Assembly (NCBI GenBank): GCA_022592445.1
Contig: JABYQR010000481.1
Coordinates: forward strand, 1 to 28,342
Direction: 5' to 3'
DNA from: Cytidiella melzeri
Taxonomy: Eukaryota; Basidiomycota; Agaricomycetes; Polyporales; Irpicaceae
DNA: 28,342 nucleotides
Notes under the pieces: model-generated
What the model was told of the DNA's origin: nothing
Database searches by the model: none
The model's input: only the letters and a program-made list of their open reading frames with translations
Made by a program: the position numbers and the translations under genes
Shown here: positions 27,260 through 28,342 of the stretch, piece by piece
How the letters are laid out: every line of letters begins with the position of its first letter
Position numbering within the stretch: the stretch's first letter is position 1

Positions 27260-28342
27260 TTATACACAGTAAATCGTAGCTGAGCGAATAGCTCGGGGAT
27301 GATCGTCGTAGAATTTCTTTATCGCTTCTTGAGCGTGCGTGATGTTCTCTACAGGTTCCCACGTGTCGTCGTTTGGTCCGTAGCCTTTCCAGCGTATGTA
27401 ATACTGAAGCTTTTTGGCACGACCTGTACGTCTTGACTTGAGAATCTTCTCGACTTCGTATTCTTCTTCTCCGTCGATGATATCTGGCAAAGGCATCTCC
27501 AGCTTTTGGCCTTCGAATTCAGGTTCTTTGTACAGTACTAACTTGCTTGCATGGAATACAGGATGTATCCTTGGTGAACGTTCGGGCCATTCCAGTCTGA
27601 ATGTGACCGGCGAGAGCTTTTCAGCAATCTTGAATGGGCCATAGTACTTGGCTGACAGCTTATGTCCAGATTTTTGGTAGTCTCTCAGATCTAGCATAAC
27701 CTGATCGCCTTCGTTGAAGGGGACCTTCTGAACGTGCTTGTCATAGTACCATTTCATGCGTTCAGCCGCAAGTTGTAACGCCGCCTTAGCATGCTCTTGA
27801 GCTTGCAAGCAGTTCCACATGATGTCATTCATGTCAGACCTTTTCAGGTCCTTAGTGAGCGTTGGACCAGCTCTAGGGTGTCTGCCGTATTTGAGGTAGA
27901 AAGGCGAGTGCTTAGTTCCCTCGTGCGCTGCATTGTTGTATGCAAACTCAGCCGAGCTGAGCAGTCTAGCCCAGTCGTCATGTAGTTGATCAACGTAACA
28001 ACGCAGGTACTGTTCGAGCGTTTGATTTACTCGTTCAGTTTGACCATCAGTCTGCGGATGATATGCAGTAGTCATCGTAGATTCTATCCCTAGCATTTTA
28101 CACCATTCCTGGAATAAATCTGCTGCGAATTGTGGACCTCGGTCAGAAATGATCTGCAAAGGTAACCCGTGAAGGGTCCAGACTCTCTCATAGAGTAGAG
28201 CTGCAAGATCTTTTGCCGAGAACTCGTTTACAATAGGGAAGAAGTGCGCCCTTTTAGTCAGGCAGTCTACGACTACGCAGATAGCATTGAAGCCATCAGA
28301 TTCCGGTAACTGAGTAATCAAGTCGACAGTCATGATATCCAT
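27260..28342 (-). CDS. Ty3/gypsy integrase with C-terminal chromodomain (partial pol)
   Basis: Partial polyprotein of 360 residues, open at the right edge. The integrase core is intact: Asp in IMTVDLITQLP, Asp in IISDRGPQF, and Glu in AYHPQTDGQTERVNQTLEQY. A GPY/F-type module follows (KLSAKYYGPFKIAEKLSPV; IHPVFHASKL), then a chromodomain (EYEVEKILKSRR, YYIRWKGYGPNDDTWEP, aromatic cage Tyr/Trp/Trp likely). Chromodomains of this class steer insertion to particular chromatin. No stop or frameshift in the visible part. Protease, reverse transcriptase and RNase H should lie to the right. Confidence 0.95.
   Translation of the reverse strand: MDIMTVDLITQLPESDGFNAICVVVDCLTKRAHFFPIVNEFSAKDLAALLYERVWTLHGLPLQIISDRGPQFAADLFQEWCKMLGIESTMTTAYHPQTDGQTERVNQTLEQYLRCYVDQLHDDWARLLSSAEFAYNNAAHEGTKHSPFYLKYGRHPRAGPTLTKDLKRSDMNDIMWNCLQAQEHAKAALQLAAERMKWYYDKHVQKVPFNEGDQVMLDLRDYQKSGHKLSAKYYGPFKIAEKLSPVTFRLEWPERSPRIHPVFHASKLVLYKEPEFEGQKLEMPLPDIIDGEEEYEVEKILKSRRTGRAKKLQYYIRWKGYGPNDDTWEPVENITHAQEAIKKFYDDHPRAIRSATIYCV

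Larger units (their letters stand above)
26299..28342 (-). mobile_element. Ty3/gypsy chromovirus, 3' part (continues past window)
   Basis: Minus-strand LTR retrotransposon. Visible parts are the integrase with chromodomain (27260-28342, running off the right edge), about 220 bp of untranslated sequence, the polypurine tract, and the 3' LTR. The five bases outside the LTR (CTAGT, 26294-26298) are the expected target-site duplication. It is inserted in the upstream frame of the non-LTR element. Confidence 0.93.

Overview
The window looks like nuclear DNA of a mushroom-forming basidiomycete (Agaricomycetes). Protein-coding genes are packed on both strands and split by very many GT-AG introns of about 45-70 nt. 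The proteins are fungal: an HIR1 histone chaperone, an SYLF/SH3 actin protein, a sphingolipid delta-4 desaturase, and a relic of the trehalose phosphorylase typical of mushrooms. Gene models were spliced by hand; for every multi-exon model except the CBM-like gene the phases close from start to stop.

Layout, left to right: an uncertain 3' gene end (to 379); RPS26 (minus, 623-1267); a secreted Cys/Ser/Thr-rich protein (plus, 1554-2473); HPM1 histidine methyltransferase (plus, 2748-4152), tail to tail with HIR1 (minus, 4231-7697); a poorly coding stretch of 1.7 kb with decayed acidic frames and a duplicated 24-bp motif; Xaa-Pro aminopeptidase P (minus, 9442-12695, 23 exons); YSC84/LSB3-like protein (minus, 12972-14885), divergent from D-amino-acid oxidase (plus, 15519-16995); an MTH1-like Nudix hydrolase (minus, 17079-17968); a sphingolipid delta-4 desaturase (minus, 18274-19717); and a broken, 3'-truncated trehalose phosphorylase (minus, about 20340-21939).

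The right quarter (22492-28342) is a nested transposon island. A non-LTR retrotransposon with an RNase H ORF and a 25-nt poly(A) tail (poly-T on the plus strand) has been hit twice. A complete 1,602-bp Tc1-type element with an intact DD34E transposase sits in the last codons of its RNase H ORF. A Ty3/gypsy chromovirus sits upstream, and only its 3' LTR, polypurine tract and integrase-chromodomain part lie in the window. The LTR carries a dense array of heat-shock-element-like and bZIP-like motifs.

The host genes are mostly unrelated housekeeping genes, not a cluster. The best points for follow-up are the trehalose phosphorylase decay, the nested insertions with an exapted TIR C-terminus, the stress-type LTR enhancer, three micro-exons of 6, 7 and 10 nt, two stop-free 51-nt introns, and GC-AG introns.
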